64,000 nt of DNA, from NCBI RefSeq assembly GCF_004770895.1, contig NZ_RQHS01000018.1, positions 62,001 through 126,000 on the forward strand, in the 5' to 3' direction. Each line of letters starts with the position of its first letter. Position 1 is the first letter of the stretch. The stretch comes from Leptospira dzoumogneensis (GTDB lineage: Bacteria > Spirochaetota > Leptospiria > Leptospirales > Leptospiraceae). Under the pieces are notes generated by a model. The model ran no database searches and was not told the DNA's origin. It worked only from the letters and a program-made list of their open reading frames with translations. Below, piece by piece: positions 43,220 through 52,336 of this stretch. The position numbers and the translations under genes are program-made.

Positions 43220-45007
43220 TTATAGGGAGGCGGAGACCATGAGATAAAAGAACTTAGAAGTATCGTCGAAAGTGTATCTGTTCTCAGGATTGGAAGCGAA
43301 TGGATTTGTTCTTTCATTTCCGATCGCTTCTTTAGCTTTCACAAGAGAGATTCCCATCCAGATCGAAACGGATTCGGTGTAATTATGGATCCAAGTAAAA
43401 TCATACTGATAGAATAATCTTCTTCCTAATCTGGAATTATCATAAGAGAACTTATCATTGGAATAATTTTCAGTGCTCGCTCCGGTATTCGGGACCCCGG
43501 AAACCTTATACCATGCATCCTGCAGATTCGCTTTCTGAGTATCGTAGATCGCAAATATGAACATTCCGTATTCCGTTTTGAGATTTGCCCTGATCGAATA
43601 GGATTTTATATTCTCAAATCCTGCCATCAGGGATTGGCCATTCATAGTATTCCAATTTGGAAAAGAACCTGCGATCTGAGGAAATAAACTCTGCCAAGTT
43701 CCCACTTTCGAATCGGATCTATTCGGATCTCCGGAAGCATATGTATAACCTAAACCTAAGCGGATCCAATCGTTGATCTTGATCCCGGTATCCAAAGAGA
43801 GAAGTTTTGTGTCATACTGAACCTTCTCCGTATAAATATTTTTACCGTTAGCCGCTTTTTGGTCTAAAATATCCCAATCGGCTTTCACTCTGTCTCCTGT
43901 CATTCCGGACTGCCATGCGGATTCTATTGTCCAGTCCCAGATCTTTCCGGCAGGCAAAAGGTTATTATTCGTTCTATTGGTGAACCTGAAACCTGTGGTC
44001 AATAGATCGTCTCTTTGTTTCAAACGATTATCGAAGTCCGTAGGATTTGCGTTAGGGATCCATTTTTTAGAAACTTCGAACACATATAGATCCAGGTGGG
44101 CTTCTTCTCCGAATTTGACCGTATTATAGGCCCCGAAAAAGTATGCCTGGTCGATGGAACCTTTGGATCTTCCGTTACTTGTGGTTAAACCGTAAGGAGC
44201 ATCATATTGATTGGACAATATCGTTCCGAATACGTGTGATCTAAACCATTGGGAGTCATGAACGAACCTAACTCCATCGAATGCAAAACCCGTATGAAGC
44301 CAATTTAACGGACCCACAATTTTCAGATCCCCAAAAGCGAATACCTGTCTGCCCACAAAAACGGAAACGGGAAGTTTATCAGTTTTTTTGAATACTATAT
44401 AAGCTTCTCTAATATCGGTATTATTCCTGATATTCGTATTTGTAGAAGTAGCCGGAGTCAAAGTGGTTCCGGCGCCTGTGCTAAGCCCGTAAGTCCAGTT
44501 GCCGGCGTTCTGAGGAGTTTGGCTTCCTCCCCAAAGTCTGCTATCCTGCATAGTAACTTTGATCGCATAATAGGGAGAAGGATCGAATAAGAACCAGAGT
44601 TGAGTGTTCTGTCCTACAAAAGAACTGTAATCATCCGTCTTCTTATTGAAATCAGGATTCTCTCTTGCCTCGAATCTTGGTCTAAGAGAAACTCCTAATT
44701 TCAAATTATCCAGCCAAAATAGATCCGACTTTTGGGTATCCTTCATTTGTTCCGGAGTAACTAAGAGAGTTCTGAGATGATCTACCGGAATATTTCCCTT
44801 CCAAGCAGAATTGTACTTAGGCTCTTGCTTCTTAATTTTTTGATCGGTAACTTCTATCTTATTCGGATCGGAAGAAGAGGGAAGTGGGTTCTGATTTGTT
44901 TCCTTTACACTTTTATTCGGGTCTTCTTCCGAATATATTGTAATACTAATAACAATAGTTATTAAGAGAAGTATAGAATTAAGTTTCGATTTCGGGATAA
45001 TGTTCAT
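43220..45007 (-). CDS. Outer-membrane beta-barrel of the alginate-export (AlgE-like) family
   Basis: This 595-residue protein has a signal peptide (hydrophobic SILLLITIVISITIY, mature part from about SEEDP). A low-complexity segment rich in asparagine, proline and serine follows. The long beta-rich domain includes LGVSLRPRFEARENPDF, IKVTMQDSRLWGG, DIREAYIVFKK and VFVGRQVFAFGDLKIVGPLNW, which are characteristic of the alginate_exp family. It ends in a beta strand with SASL. Family members are porins of varied specificity and are not limited to alginate. A strong sigma-54-type promoter lies 42 to 58 bases upstream and a good terminator follows, so it is a single-gene unit, probably responsive to nitrogen or stress. 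Confidence 0.88.
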   Translation of the reverse strand: MNIIPKSKLNSILLLITIVISITIYSEEDPNKSVKETNQNPLPSSSDPNKIEVTDQKIKKQEPKYNSAWKGNIPVDHLRTLLVTPEQMKDTQKSDLFWLDNLKLGVSLRPRFEARENPDFNKKTDDYSSFVGQNTQLWFLFDPSPYYAIKVTMQDSRLWGGSQTPQNAGNWTYGLSTGAGTTLTPATSTNTNIRNNTDIREAYIVFKKTDKLPVSVFVGRQVFAFGDLKIVGPLNWLHTGFAFDGVRFVHDSQWFRSHVFGTILSNQYDAPYGLTTSNGRSKGSIDQAYFFGAYNTVKFGEEAHLDLYVFEVSKKWIPNANPTDFDNRLKQRDDLLTTGFRFTNRTNNNLLPAGKIWDWTIESAWQSGMTGDRVKADWDILDQKAANGKNIYTEKVQYDTKLLSLDTGIKINDWIRLGLGYTYASGDPNRSDSKVGTWQSLFPQIAGSFPNWNTMNGQSLMAGFENIKSYSIRANLKTEYGMFIFAIYDTQKANLQDAWYKVSGVPNTGASTENYSNDKFSYDNSRLGRRLFYQYDFTWIHNYTESVSIWMGISLVKAKEAIGNERTNPFASNPENRYTFDDTSKFFYLMVSASL

Positions 45008-45048
45008 CCAGGAGCAACCCGTTGTAAAAGTATCTTTCCAAAACTTTT

Positions 45049-45065
45049 AGCAATTATTGTGCCAA
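45049..45065 (-). promoter_or_regulatory. Sigma-54 (RpoN) promoter of the beta-barrel gene
   Basis: On the minus strand the sequence TTGGCACAATAATTGCT matches the -24/-12 consensus (TGGCAC-N5-TTGCW), with the GG and GC doublets exactly 12 bases apart. The predicted start site is near 45038, giving a leader of about 31 bases before the ATG at 45007. Confidence 0.85.
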
Positions 45066-45280
45066 TATTATAAAAATAAATGAATATTGAATAAATTGGC
45101 TAATTAGATCAATCTGCCGAAATTTGATTAGAGTATATTCTTTTCTATTCGAATTAAAAATATGCGTAATGTATAATTTAAGTACGTTTTCTAGGAAAAT
45201 TCTATTTGTAGTATCTTCGACAGTTCTAATATAAACTCAAATTGGTATCCGAAATTACTATTTCAGGAAATATTCTATGA

Positions 45281-45297
45281 TTGGCACAAGATTTGCT
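45281..45297 (+). promoter_or_regulatory. Second sigma-54-like promoter element, pointing rightwards
   Basis: The plus-strand sequence TTGGCACAAGATTTGCT also matches the -24/-12 consensus with the correct 12-base doublet spacing. It lies three bases from the stop codon of the convergent hypothetical gene 45300-45821, so transcription from it would run antisense to that gene toward the nitrate reductase gene. A ten-base core (TTGGCACAA with its flanking A) is an exact inverted copy of the site at 45056-45066. The region 45008-45300 shows no other feature. Confidence 0.65.
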
Positions 45298-45299
45298 AA

Positions 45300-45821
45300 T
45301 TAAGAGATGATGTCTATACTCAGTTTTTTACGGAAATTGAATCCGTAATGTTCTATCAATTCCAGTTCGAGTTCATTATTGAAACGAATTATGCTCTTGG
45401 CGGTTTCTTCCAATGAAAGGATTAGGGGACCTTTTCTTCCCTCTTGGACTTCTTTTTGGAGATTCCAAAAGTATTTACTGTTTTGGAGAGACTTCTTCTT
45501 ATCCGTTTGTTTACTTTCGGAAACTCTTTTGTAGATCGAAACAAGTTCACTCGGAGTTTTTACGTTTATATCCACTTTTTTTAATTCGTAAGAGAAGTCG
45601 GGATCGTGCCCATTTTCGGAAGACTGTTTTGTTTTTGAGATCACGGAAGGGAGAAGTTTAGAAATGTCTTCATAGATCGGAAATGCGGCAAAAATCCAAT
45701 TCACAAGATTTAAACAGGAAAGTTTTGCAGGAGATCTTTTGTATTCCGCCCAGACTTCTTCTAAAAAATCCGCTTGGGAATAGAAAAAAAACAAAATTTC
45801 ATGTTCGTTCTTCTCTTTCAT
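45300..45821 (-). CDS. Hypothetical protein, 173 residues
   Basis: No family was recognised. The protein is charged and mostly helical, with a lysine-rich middle (SKQTDKKKSLQNSKYFW) and an acidic, helical C-terminus (NNELELELIEHYGFNF). No signal peptide, membrane segment or metal-binding motif is visible. LSCLNLVNWIFAAFPIYEDI forms a hydrophobic helix pair near residues 34-55. The ATG lies just after a run GAGAAG, which could be the ribosome-binding site. It stands alone between the porin and the nitrate reductase genes, and a rightward sigma-54-like element lies at its 3' end. Confidence 0.6.
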   Translation of the reverse strand: MKEKNEHEILFFFYSQADFLEEVWAEYKRSPAKLSCLNLVNWIFAAFPIYEDISKLLPSVISKTKQSSENGHDPDFSYELKKVDINVKTPSELVSIYKRVSESKQTDKKKSLQNSKYFWNLQKEVQEGRKGPLILSLEETAKSIIRFNNELELELIEHYGFNFRKKLSIDIIS

Positions 45822-45887
45822 TTTTTGGGTTCGAGCCTGGGGGACTCGTCGTATCCAAGGGACACTTTTTCTTTATATGCAGGATAA

Positions 45888-46079
45888 ATGCCAGATCTTA
45901 AAAAGAAAGGCAATTCGTTTCTAATTGCTCTGAATCCTGATTCCAGTGTATCTTCCGCACGTATTGACCGGAAAGAGACAGTGGATCTTGGCTGTAAGAG
46001 TTTTGTCGAAGATACTACATTGCAGAAATTCTATACAAACTGCCTCAGAACTGTGGGGAAGAGAGCCTGGCTTCCCTGA
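45888..46079 (+). CDS. Possible small open reading frame upstream of the nitrate reductase gene
   Basis: A 63-codon frame starts at ATG with GCAGGA seven bases upstream, in the otherwise gene-free stretch 45822-46146. The product (KKKGNSFLIALNPDSS near the start, then LQKFYTNCLRTVGKRAW) matches nothing I recognise. Its last codons overlap a six-base-pair hairpin (GGGAAG at 46056, CTTCCC at 46071). It may be a leader peptide, a small protein, or chance. Confidence 0.25.
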   Translation: MPDLKKKGNSFLIALNPDSSVSSARIDRKETVDLGCKSFVEDTTLQKFYTNCLRTVGKRAWLP

Positions 46080-46130
46080 TAACAGATTCCAGAAGTCACT
46101 ATTTGGCCCGTTTCCTAAATAATCCAAGAT

Positions 46131-46147
46131 CTGGCGTGATAATTGCA
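46131..46147 (+). promoter_or_regulatory. Possible sigma-54-like promoter overlapping the nitrate reductase start
   Basis: CTGGCGTGATAATTGCA keeps the GG and GC doublets 12 bases apart and the TTGCA element, but CAC is replaced by CGT. Transcription would start near 46158, one base before the in-frame ATG at 46159. It could therefore make a leaderless message, or the match is accidental. Confidence 0.4.
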
Positions 46148-49100
46148 TGATTGTAGATATGCAAAACCCGGAAACCTTTCAAACCACCTGTCCGTACTGC
46201 GGGGTGGGTTGCGGCCTGAAGGTGGAAAAGTCCGGGCCGCTGGATATATCCGTGAGCGGAGATCCGGATCATCCTACAAACAGAGGGATACTTTGTTCCA
46301 AGGGGATGAATTTGCATTATTCCGTCATGGATAGAACGGACAGACTTTTATTCCCTATGATGAGGGAAGATCGTTTTGCTCCTTTAAAAAGAACGAGTTG
46401 GGACAAGGCCCTCGACTTTGCCGCGGAAAAATTCAAAAGTTTTATCCAAGAATTCGGACCTGACTCGGTCGGTTTTTACGTTTCGGGACAACTTTTAACG
46501 GAAGAATATTATATTATAAATAAGTTAACTAAGGGTTTTTTAGGAACAAATAATATAGATACGAACTCCAGGCTTTGTATGAGTTCTGCGGTCACAGGAT
46601 ATAAGATGGCATTCGGAGAGGATGCAGTTCCTGTAGGTTACGAGGACTTGGATCTCGCGGATTGTTTTATGGTAGCAGGAGCGAATCCTGCATGGTGCCA
46701 TCCGATCGTATTCAGAAGAATTGAGGCTCGAAAAAAAGAAAATCCGAATATCAAATTGATCGTTGTAGATCCTCGCAGGACCGAATCCTGCGAACATGCG
46801 GATATTCATCTACAAATAGCCCCGGGGACGGACATTTATTTATTTCATGCAATTGCAAGAATTCTAATAGAGAAGGATTGGATAGATCCTAAGTTCATCC
46901 AAGATCATACGGAAGGATTCGAAGAATTAAAAGCCAAGGTCTTTGAGATTTCCGTTTCTAAAGCCGCAGAGATCTGCGGAATTTCTTCCGAACTCATTTA
47001 TAAAACAGCGGAATATATCTCTAAGTCAAAAGGTTTTATTAGCCTATGGGCAATGGGTTTGAACCAAAGTGTGGTGGGAGTAAATAAAAATTTAGCTCTT
47101 ATCAATCTTTCTCTTCTTACGGGTCATATCGGAAAACCCGGCTCAGGACCATTTTCTTTAACCGGACAATCGAATGCAATGGGTGGGAGAGAAGTCGGCG
47201 GACTTTGTAATCTTCTTCCTGCACATCGAGATCTGGAAAATCCGGAACATAGGAAGGAGGTCGCAAAATTTTGGGGAGTCGATTCTATATCCGAGACTCC
47301 AGGTTATAGTGCGACTGAAATTTTTGAAAAGCTCGCTTCCGGAAGAATGAAAGCGATATGGATCGTCTGTACAAATCCTGCCGTAAGTCTTCCCGATGTG
47401 AGGTCCGCTGAGTCGGGTCTTCGTTTGGCTGAGTTTGTAGTTGTCCAGGATATTTCCGCAGACTCAAGCGTAATACCTTTTGCGGATCTTGTTTTGCCTG
47501 CTGCAGGCTGGGCGGAGAAGAAAGGTACGATGACAAGCTCCGACCGTAGTATTTCGGTTCTTCCTAAAATTTTAGAACCTCCCGGAGAGGCAAGGGCGGA
47601 TTCTTGGATCGTACAAGATTTTGCAAAACGAATGGGATTCGGTCCTTCTTTCCAATACTCGGATGAAGAAGAGATCTTTCTGGAGCATTGTAGATTAACG
47701 GAAGGAACTAGGATAGATATATTAGGTTTAGATTATGAAGAAATCCGTAAACATAGGGCTGTAAGATGGCCCTATCCTCAAAAAGGACATTCAGATAATA
47801 TAAGATTATTCGGTGATGGTAAATTTTATAGGAAGAACGAGAAGGCTAAGATCCATTCCGTAAAGTCGGAAGACGATTCCGAAAAACCGGACGAGGATTT
47901 TCCCTTGGTGCTTACCACAGGAAGGATCAGGGATCAGTGGCATACGATGACTCGGACAGGTAAGGTCAAAAAATTAAGAGAACATAGACCTGAACCTTTT
48001 TTGGAGATCCATCCGGATGATGCTTATAAATATGATATCAAAGACGGAATGGTTGTAACCATTTCGAGTAAGAGAGGATCCGTTCGTGCAAAGGCGCTTC
48101 TTACCGAATCCATTAAACGGGGTGTCGTGTTTTTACCGATGCATTGGGGGAGAAAGAACGGAACGGATATATTCAGATCTAATAATCTGACAAGTTCCGC
48201 TTCCGATCCGTTCTCAAAACAACCGGGTTTTAAAATTTCTGTAGTTCGTATCGTTCCGTATAAAAAACCGAAAGAAAAAATACTCATCGTTGGCGGCGGG
48301 ACTGCAGCTTACGCATTCTTGAAACAGTATAGAGATCTCGCTCCAGGAGATGATATTACAGTCATGTGCAGAGAGGCAGATCCGTTTTATAATCGAGTAC
48401 TTCTTCCCGATTATATCGGAGGGGAGAAGGAATTTGACGATCTGATGCCTGCCGATCCTGAGGAAGTCAAGTCCTGGAATTTGGATCTGTTCCCGAATAA
48501 ATCGGTTCAGATGATCTATACGGAAGGGAAGAAGGTCCGAGATACCGAAGGAACATTATATTCTTATAATAAACTTGTGCTCGCAATGGGAAGTTCTCCC
48601 GTTTGGCCCACTAAGATCCCTCCTGAAATGCTGGGAGTATTTAGTTTAAGAAGTAAAGCGGATGCGGATCGTATCAAAGGTTTTTTTGTCCCGAAATCTC
48701 ATGCGTTGATCGTTGGCGGAGGACTTTTGGGACTGGAACTTGCCGTCGCTTTAAAAGGTGTAGGAGTACAGGTGACTGTTCTTGTTCGATCGGATCGTTT
48801 GATGTCCCAAAAACTAGATTCAGTCGGAGCGGATATCCTAAAAGAAGAGATCCTTTCAAGAGGAATAGAATTAATATTTGAATGCGAGATCTCTAAAATA
48901 GAAGGAACTGAAAGGATTTCTAAAGTCCAGCTTACGAACGGGAACTTTATAGAACCTGACGGGATCATCTTTGCGATCGGGACCAAGCCGAATTTTGAGA
49001 TCGCAGTAAAAGGTGGATTGGATTGTAATAACGGAGTAGTGGTGGATTCTTTTTTAAGATCCAGTGATCCGGATGTGTATTGTATAGGAGAGATCGCAGA

Positions 49101-49674
49101 ACATAAGACCGGAACTTATGGAAATATTTCCGCAGTGGACGATCAGGCAAAGATCGCAGCTCAGCATCTATTCGGTTACGCATTTAACGAATATACAGGT
49201 TCATTGCATGCTCATATTTTAAAAATTCCAGGTTTGGAATTGGCGACGATCCGTCTTCCTGATGTTCCGATGGAAATCCCTAAGGACAAAATGGGAGAAT
49301 TCGAAGAGATCATATTCTTAGATCGTAAAAAACGTTTTTATAAAAAATGTATCATACGGAACGACAGATTAGTAGCTGCGATATTGATCGGAGACAAATC
49401 TTCTTTTAGCAGGATGAAAGACTGGGTTTCTTCCGGTATTGAATTGGGAGATCGTAGAAAACATCTGCTGAATGACGGGGAGATAATGAAACCTCTCCAA
49501 GGAAAGGTTGTATGTTCCTGCAATGGGGTGGGAGAGGGTAATATAAGAGAAGCCATCCAGGATGGGGAAAGGACCCTGGAGGCTATCGGAAGAAGGACCG
49601 GAGCAGGAACAGGATGCGGTAGCTGCCGTTTGGAAGTGACCACCATCCTGAAAAGTATGTTAAAAGAAGCTTAA
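46147..49674 (+). CDS. Assimilatory nitrate reductase fused to NAD(P)H-flavin reductase and [2Fe-2S] domains
   Basis: This 1175-residue protein joins three modules. Residues 10-700 are a molybdopterin oxidoreductase with a [4Fe-4S] site (C15, C18, C22, C50) and the molybdenum-ligand cysteine C144 in NSRLCMSSAVTGYKM, the NasA/NarB signature. Residues about 710-1040 form an FAD/NAD(P)H disulfide-reductase-type module (ILIVGGGTAAYAFLKQ, then ALIVGGGLLGLELAVAL). Residues 1118-1172 are a BFD-like [2Fe-2S] domain with C1123, C1125, C1157 and C1160. In Klebsiella or Bacillus the reductase is a separate subunit; here one chain could carry NADH electrons to nitrate. It is cytoplasmic, with no Tat signal. 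ATG 46159 is an alternative start. No nitrite reductase or nitrate transporter gene is nearby. Confidence 0.9.
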   Translation: MIVDMQNPETFQTTCPYCGVGCGLKVEKSGPLDISVSGDPDHPTNRGILCSKGMNLHYSVMDRTDRLLFPMMREDRFAPLKRTSWDKALDFAAEKFKSFIQEFGPDSVGFYVSGQLLTEEYYIINKLTKGFLGTNNIDTNSRLCMSSAVTGYKMAFGEDAVPVGYEDLDLADCFMVAGANPAWCHPIVFRRIEARKKENPNIKLIVVDPRRTESCEHADIHLQIAPGTDIYLFHAIARILIEKDWIDPKFIQDHTEGFEELKAKVFEISVSKAAEICGISSELIYKTAEYISKSKGFISLWAMGLNQSVVGVNKNLALINLSLLTGHIGKPGSGPFSLTGQSNAMGGREVGGLCNLLPAHRDLENPEHRKEVAKFWGVDSISETPGYSATEIFEKLASGRMKAIWIVCTNPAVSLPDVRSAESGLRLAEFVVVQDISADSSVIPFADLVLPAAGWAEKKGTMTSSDRSISVLPKILEPPGEARADSWIVQDFAKRMGFGPSFQYSDEEEIFLEHCRLTEGTRIDILGLDYEEIRKHRAVRWPYPQKGHSDNIRLFGDGKFYRKNEKAKIHSVKSEDDSEKPDEDFPLVLTTGRIRDQWHTMTRTGKVKKLREHRPEPFLEIHPDDAYKYDIKDGMVVTISSKRGSVRAKALLTESIKRGVVFLPMHWGRKNGTDIFRSNNLTSSASDPFSKQPGFKISVVRIVPYKKPKEKILIVGGGTAAYAFLKQYRDLAPGDDITVMCREADPFYNRVLLPDYIGGEKEFDDLMPADPEEVKSWNLDLFPNKSVQMIYTEGKKVRDTEGTLYSYNKLVLAMGSSPVWPTKIPPEMLGVFSLRSKADADRIKGFFVPKSHALIVGGGLLGLELAVALKGVGVQVTVLVRSDRLMSQKLDSVGADILKEEILSRGIELIFECEISKIEGTERISKVQLTNGNFIEPDGIIFAIGTKPNFEIAVKGGLDCNNGVVVDSFLRSSDPDVYCIGEIAEHKTGTYGNISAVDDQAKIAAQHLFGYAFNEYTGSLHAHILKIPGLELATIRLPDVPMEIPKDKMGEFEEIIFLDRKKRFYKKCIIRNDRLVAAILIGDKSSFSRMKDWVSSGIELGDRRKHLLNDGEIMKPLQGKVVCSCNGVGEGNIREAIQDGERTLEAIGRRTGAGTGCGSCRLEVTTILKSMLKEA

Positions 49675-52154
49675 AGGACTTGGTCTGATTTAAGCTTAGA
49701 CGCAGCTAACAAAGCCTCCGCTCTTACCTTGTTTCCATTTTTGTAATGTAATTTACTTAAATGTTCCAGGTTCTTGGAATGGGTCGGGTCTCTCATCAAG
49801 AGAACTTCTCCGAAATCTATCGCTTTATCGTAATTTCCGAGTCTTGCAAGTGCATACGAAACCCATAAATAAACCGCACTATCATCCGGGTATTTTTCCA
49901 GGTATTTTTGGCCTTCCGATCCTACGTAAATATAATCTTTCTCTTCAATTGCATTCCTGAGCGCTTTTCTACGGGTCGATTTTTCGGAAATCGCATCGGA
50001 AACTTGCTGGTTTTGAAAAGGATCATCCAAAATATCCGCGACAGAAGTCATTTCTTCCTTATAAGAAATTCTGACGAGGCTTAAGTCGTCTATGATATCT
50101 CCTCTGGAATGGATCAGAGCTTCTATCTGTAGTAATTCGGCCTTGGCTTCTTCCACATCTCTTAAGAATGCTCTTTCGTCTTCGTTGATGATCTGATTTC
50201 CGTCTTCGTTGATCCCAAGTTGAACATCGTCCCTTCCGTCGGAACCGATCAGAATAACATCATTCGGCTTGAGTTGGAGTGTTTGGACTACGAATACTTC
50301 TTCCGGATCTTCTACTCCTACTTTTCTCAACATCCCATTTTCGGATAAGAAGTCTGCTCTTCCGTCTCTATACATCACCACTTGGGGATGTTCAGCGTTT
50401 ACGAAATACATTAGACCTGATTCTTCGTCCACGATCCCGACTACCATAGAGATCAACATTCTTCCATCAAAGGAAACGAATACACTTTTCAGTTCATGGT
50501 AACATCTTCTGAGCCAATGTTCAGGAAAGAGTTCCTGCATTTCTAACGTGTTTTGGGTCCTTGTGACTATGGTCTTAAAAATGGTTCCCATGATAAGAGC
50601 TCCACCGGCTCCCTGCATGGATTTACCCATTGCATCCCCATTGAAGAAAACTAATACAGGTCTTCCTTTTAATTTCAGGGAATATACTGCGCATAGATCC
50701 CCGCCTAATTCACCCTGCCAATTTCTGAACTGGAATCTTTTCTTTTGCCGGCAGAGAATTTCCGCTCTTACTATTTCACTATGTCCGTAGTTTCCCGCTA
50801 ATGGCTGCATTAACTGAGAAGTTAAAAAATAATCCCCGTCTTGCTGGTGTTTTAGTTCTTTGATCTCGCTTAAGCTCTTTTGGAGGTCATTTGTTCTTTG
50901 TCGGACCTTCTCCTCAAGACTTGCATTTAATTCTTCTACCTCGTTGTGAACACGAACGAAACGATTCGCTAATATGAATGCGATCCCTAATATGAATGCC
51001 AGGAACGTAAAAGGCATGATCAGAGCGGAATTGATGAGCCTGTTTGTAACCGCATAATCATGAAGCCCGCCTAGAGCGATGAGTGCTACTCCTCCTAAGA
51101 GTAATCTTGCATCGGAATTCCCTTTCCAGGCGGATCTTCCCGTAATAAAGGAGATATAAGGAAGAACGAAAACTACCGTGAGTCCCGCAATGATCGTAAG
51201 TAATAAATCCCGAATATACTGATTTACGAATATATCTAAAAGTCCTACAAATCCGTAAAGAGCGGCGGAATATACAGCAAATTTAGGATGTTTTCCCTGG
51301 AAGAACCTTGCAATGAATAATAGAAGGCTTCCTATGAACATCATCAGAGAGACTTGGTCCACTTTAGACTGTAATTGTCTATGGGAACCGAAAAGAATCT
51401 CCGCAGTGGAATTATTCGTGAGATGGAATATGGAGAAGAAGATCGCAAATAATCCGAAATATAAATTGAATATATCGCTCGGTCTTCTGACTGCCAAAAG
51501 TAGATGATAAAGTCCAACGCTGATATAGACTGCGGCAAGTAAGAATGCCACGCTCAACTCTAATCCGAATTTTTTAAAAATGGATTCAGAAAGTCCTAAA
51601 GAAACTTTAGGTCCGCTCCAATGGAATGGTTTTCCCGGAATTGTGCAGACCTTTGCATAGATATAATTCTCTCCGCCCGGACGAAATGCGGCAGCAGGGA
51701 GTACGGATACGATCCTTCCGTCTTGCCCGGAAAGATAGGGATCTCTTCTTCCTGTTTTTCCGATCAAACCTAATTTAGAAGTTTCGTTTAGATAAAATTC
51801 CGCAAAGTCGGAACTATGACCCGAGTCGATCGCAACGGAGGTCTGCTGGTTCATCCACGCACGGACCTTCTCCGGTAGCGCATGACGTATGGAAATACAT
51901 CCGTCAAAATTCTGATAAACATCATCCGAACTAAAATCAAACGGAACTGTGATCTTAGTTCCTTTTTTGAAATCGGGATTGGTATTATTGTCGGAGATAA
52001 ATTCCCATTCTCCATTCAAGGAGAGAATAGAATCTTCCGCGATCCAAGAGGCTCTCTCACAATTACCAAGGAAAAAAACTAGGCAGAATATAAGAAGTTT
52101 TTGTGAGACAAATCTGTGTAAATTAGATGGAATGAGAAATTTCAGTTTGGTCAT
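49671..52154 (-). CDS. 7TM-DISM receptor with PP2C/SpoIIE-type phosphatase and TPR domains
   Basis: The start is placed at ATG 52154, giving about 827 residues; the longer frame starts at a TTG. The N-terminus is a signal peptide with a lipobox-like FFLGNC. An extracytoplasmic domain follows (LSLNGEWEFISD, a galactose-binding-like fold). Then come seven hydrophobic helices (about 200-395), a coiled coil, and a SpoIIE/PP2C phosphatase domain (GGDLCAVYSLKLKG, FFNGDAMGKSMQGAGG, ILIGSDGRDDVQ). C-terminal TPR-like repeats finish it (LWVSYALARLGNYDKAID, KLHYKNGNKVRAEALL). This is a transmembrane receptor that should control a phosphatase, perhaps acting on anti-sigma-factor antagonists. It converges on the nitrate reductase gene with a four-base overlap. 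Confidence 0.87.
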   Translation of the reverse strand: MTKLKFLIPSNLHRFVSQKLLIFCLVFFLGNCERASWIAEDSILSLNGEWEFISDNNTNPDFKKGTKITVPFDFSSDDVYQNFDGCISIRHALPEKVRAWMNQQTSVAIDSGHSSDFAEFYLNETSKLGLIGKTGRRDPYLSGQDGRIVSVLPAAAFRPGGENYIYAKVCTIPGKPFHWSGPKVSLGLSESIFKKFGLELSVAFLLAAVYISVGLYHLLLAVRRPSDIFNLYFGLFAIFFSIFHLTNNSTAEILFGSHRQLQSKVDQVSLMMFIGSLLLFIARFFQGKHPKFAVYSAALYGFVGLLDIFVNQYIRDLLLTIIAGLTVVFVLPYISFITGRSAWKGNSDARLLLGGVALIALGGLHDYAVTNRLINSALIMPFTFLAFILGIAFILANRFVRVHNEVEELNASLEEKVRQRTNDLQKSLSEIKELKHQQDGDYFLTSQLMQPLAGNYGHSEIVRAEILCRQKKRFQFRNWQGELGGDLCAVYSLKLKGRPVLVFFNGDAMGKSMQGAGGALIMGTIFKTIVTRTQNTLEMQELFPEHWLRRCYHELKSVFVSFDGRMLISMVVGIVDEESGLMYFVNAEHPQVVMYRDGRADFLSENGMLRKVGVEDPEEVFVVQTLQLKPNDVILIGSDGRDDVQLGINEDGNQIINEDERAFLRDVEEAKAELLQIEALIHSRGDIIDDLSLVRISYKEEMTSVADILDDPFQNQQVSDAISEKSTRRKALRNAIEEKDYIYVGSEGQKYLEKYPDDSAVYLWVSYALARLGNYDKAIDFGEVLLMRDPTHSKNLEHLSKLHYKNGNKVRAEALLAASKLKSDQVL

Positions 52155-52336
52155 TACGATTCTTGTAAAAAGTCTGCTGCAGGGTATAATACCCCGATTT
52201 ATTGGCAAGAGCTAAATCCTAAGACGTAGCATGATTGTAATTTTCGACCCGGAAAGGTCGGAAAATTATTGAAAACGGAAAATAACTTATAGTCCGTTCC
52301 CAAAACTTAAGTCATCGGGACAGCGCCGACAGGCTC

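Noticed and set aside
45063..45089. CAATATT/AATATTG inverted repeat upstream of the beta-barrel gene
   Set aside because: It is a short, A/T-only repeat and partly overlaps the sigma-54 element, so it is too weak to call an operator.
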